A stretch of 15,334 nucleotides of DNA from Deltaproteobacteria bacterium RBG_13_61_14 (GTDB lineage Bacteria > RBG-13-61-14). The stretch is from contig MGQK01000051.1 of NCBI GenBank assembly GCA_001797815.1, positions 8,900-24,233 on the forward strand, in the 5' to 3' direction. Positions 15,273-15,334 of this stretch are shown in pieces. The position numbers and the translations under genes are program-made. The first letter of the stretch is position 1. Every line of letters starts with the position of its first letter. Below the pieces are notes generated by a model, which was given only the letters and a program-made list of their open reading frames with translations, had not been told where the DNA came from and did not search any database.

Positions 15273-15334
15273 CGCTCCATTTTCACTGCGGCGTAATCCG
15301 CTCTCAGCCTAACAGAACTGCAAGACAAAGGCAA
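15273..15334. other. Upstream edge of yifB
   Basis: The last 62 bases hold the yifB leader (minus strand) and possibly its promoter. No convincing -35/-10 pair or structured element can be called in so short a stretch. Confidence 0.4.

Noticed and set aside
1-15334. CRISPR array, tRNA, rRNA, prophage, transposase or toxin-antitoxin genes
   Set aside because: I looked on both strands and saw no direct-repeat/spacer periodicity, cloverleaf-like sequence or characteristic protein motif of these classes.

Overview
This is a GC-rich bacterial chromosomal segment made mostly of housekeeping and metabolic genes. Two DNA-processing AAA+ genes (rarA, yifB/comM), an aconitase-family gene, an acyl-CoA ligase, a GH51 arabinofuranosidase with a Tat signal and a universal stress protein all belong to families widespread in bacteria. 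The window has no rRNA, tRNA, CRISPR array, phage gene or transposase that I can see. It cannot be placed in a phylum from inspection alone. The mix of an exported glycosidase, a sulfatase-fold enzyme, a B12-type radical SAM protein and abundant small palindromic repeats would suit an environmental lineage such as Acidobacteriota or a related group, but that is only an impression.

Layout: the 3' end of a CocE/NonD-type hydrolase (+) runs in from the left edge. A 129-bp inverted-repeat element (675-803) follows and supplies the stop codon of rarA (-). A divergent intergenic region with a 7-bp tandem repeat and a candidate promoter leads to an AMP-forming acyl-CoA ligase (+). Two palindromes separate it from a convergent B12-domain radical SAM gene (-), which lies downstream of an unknown exported protein (-), with a terminator-like hairpin between them. 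An approximately 290-bp divergent region then precedes three plus-strand genes: aconitase-type hydratase, membrane-anchored sulfatase-fold protein and GH51 glycosidase. On the far right, a UspA-family gene and yifB/comM lie on the minus strand, separated by two tandem palindromes, one of which contains the yifB stop codon.

No multi-gene system new to science is evident. What stands out is: (1) two GGGGTCAG-type palindromic repeat loci, each overlapping the stop codon of a DNA-processing AAA+ gene; (2) a second class of palindromes with G-rich outer arms and variable self-complementary cores, seen three times; (3) an aconitase-family enzyme with Ser in place of one cluster-ligand Cys and an altered domain-4 motif; (4) an acyl-CoA ligase with a large insertion after its ATP-binding loop; (5) a sulfatase-fold enzyme with Thr at the usual formylglycine position; (6) a YifB protein with Ala in place of the Walker A Thr/Ser; and (7) a short orphan peptide-coding remnant between the GH51 and usp genes.
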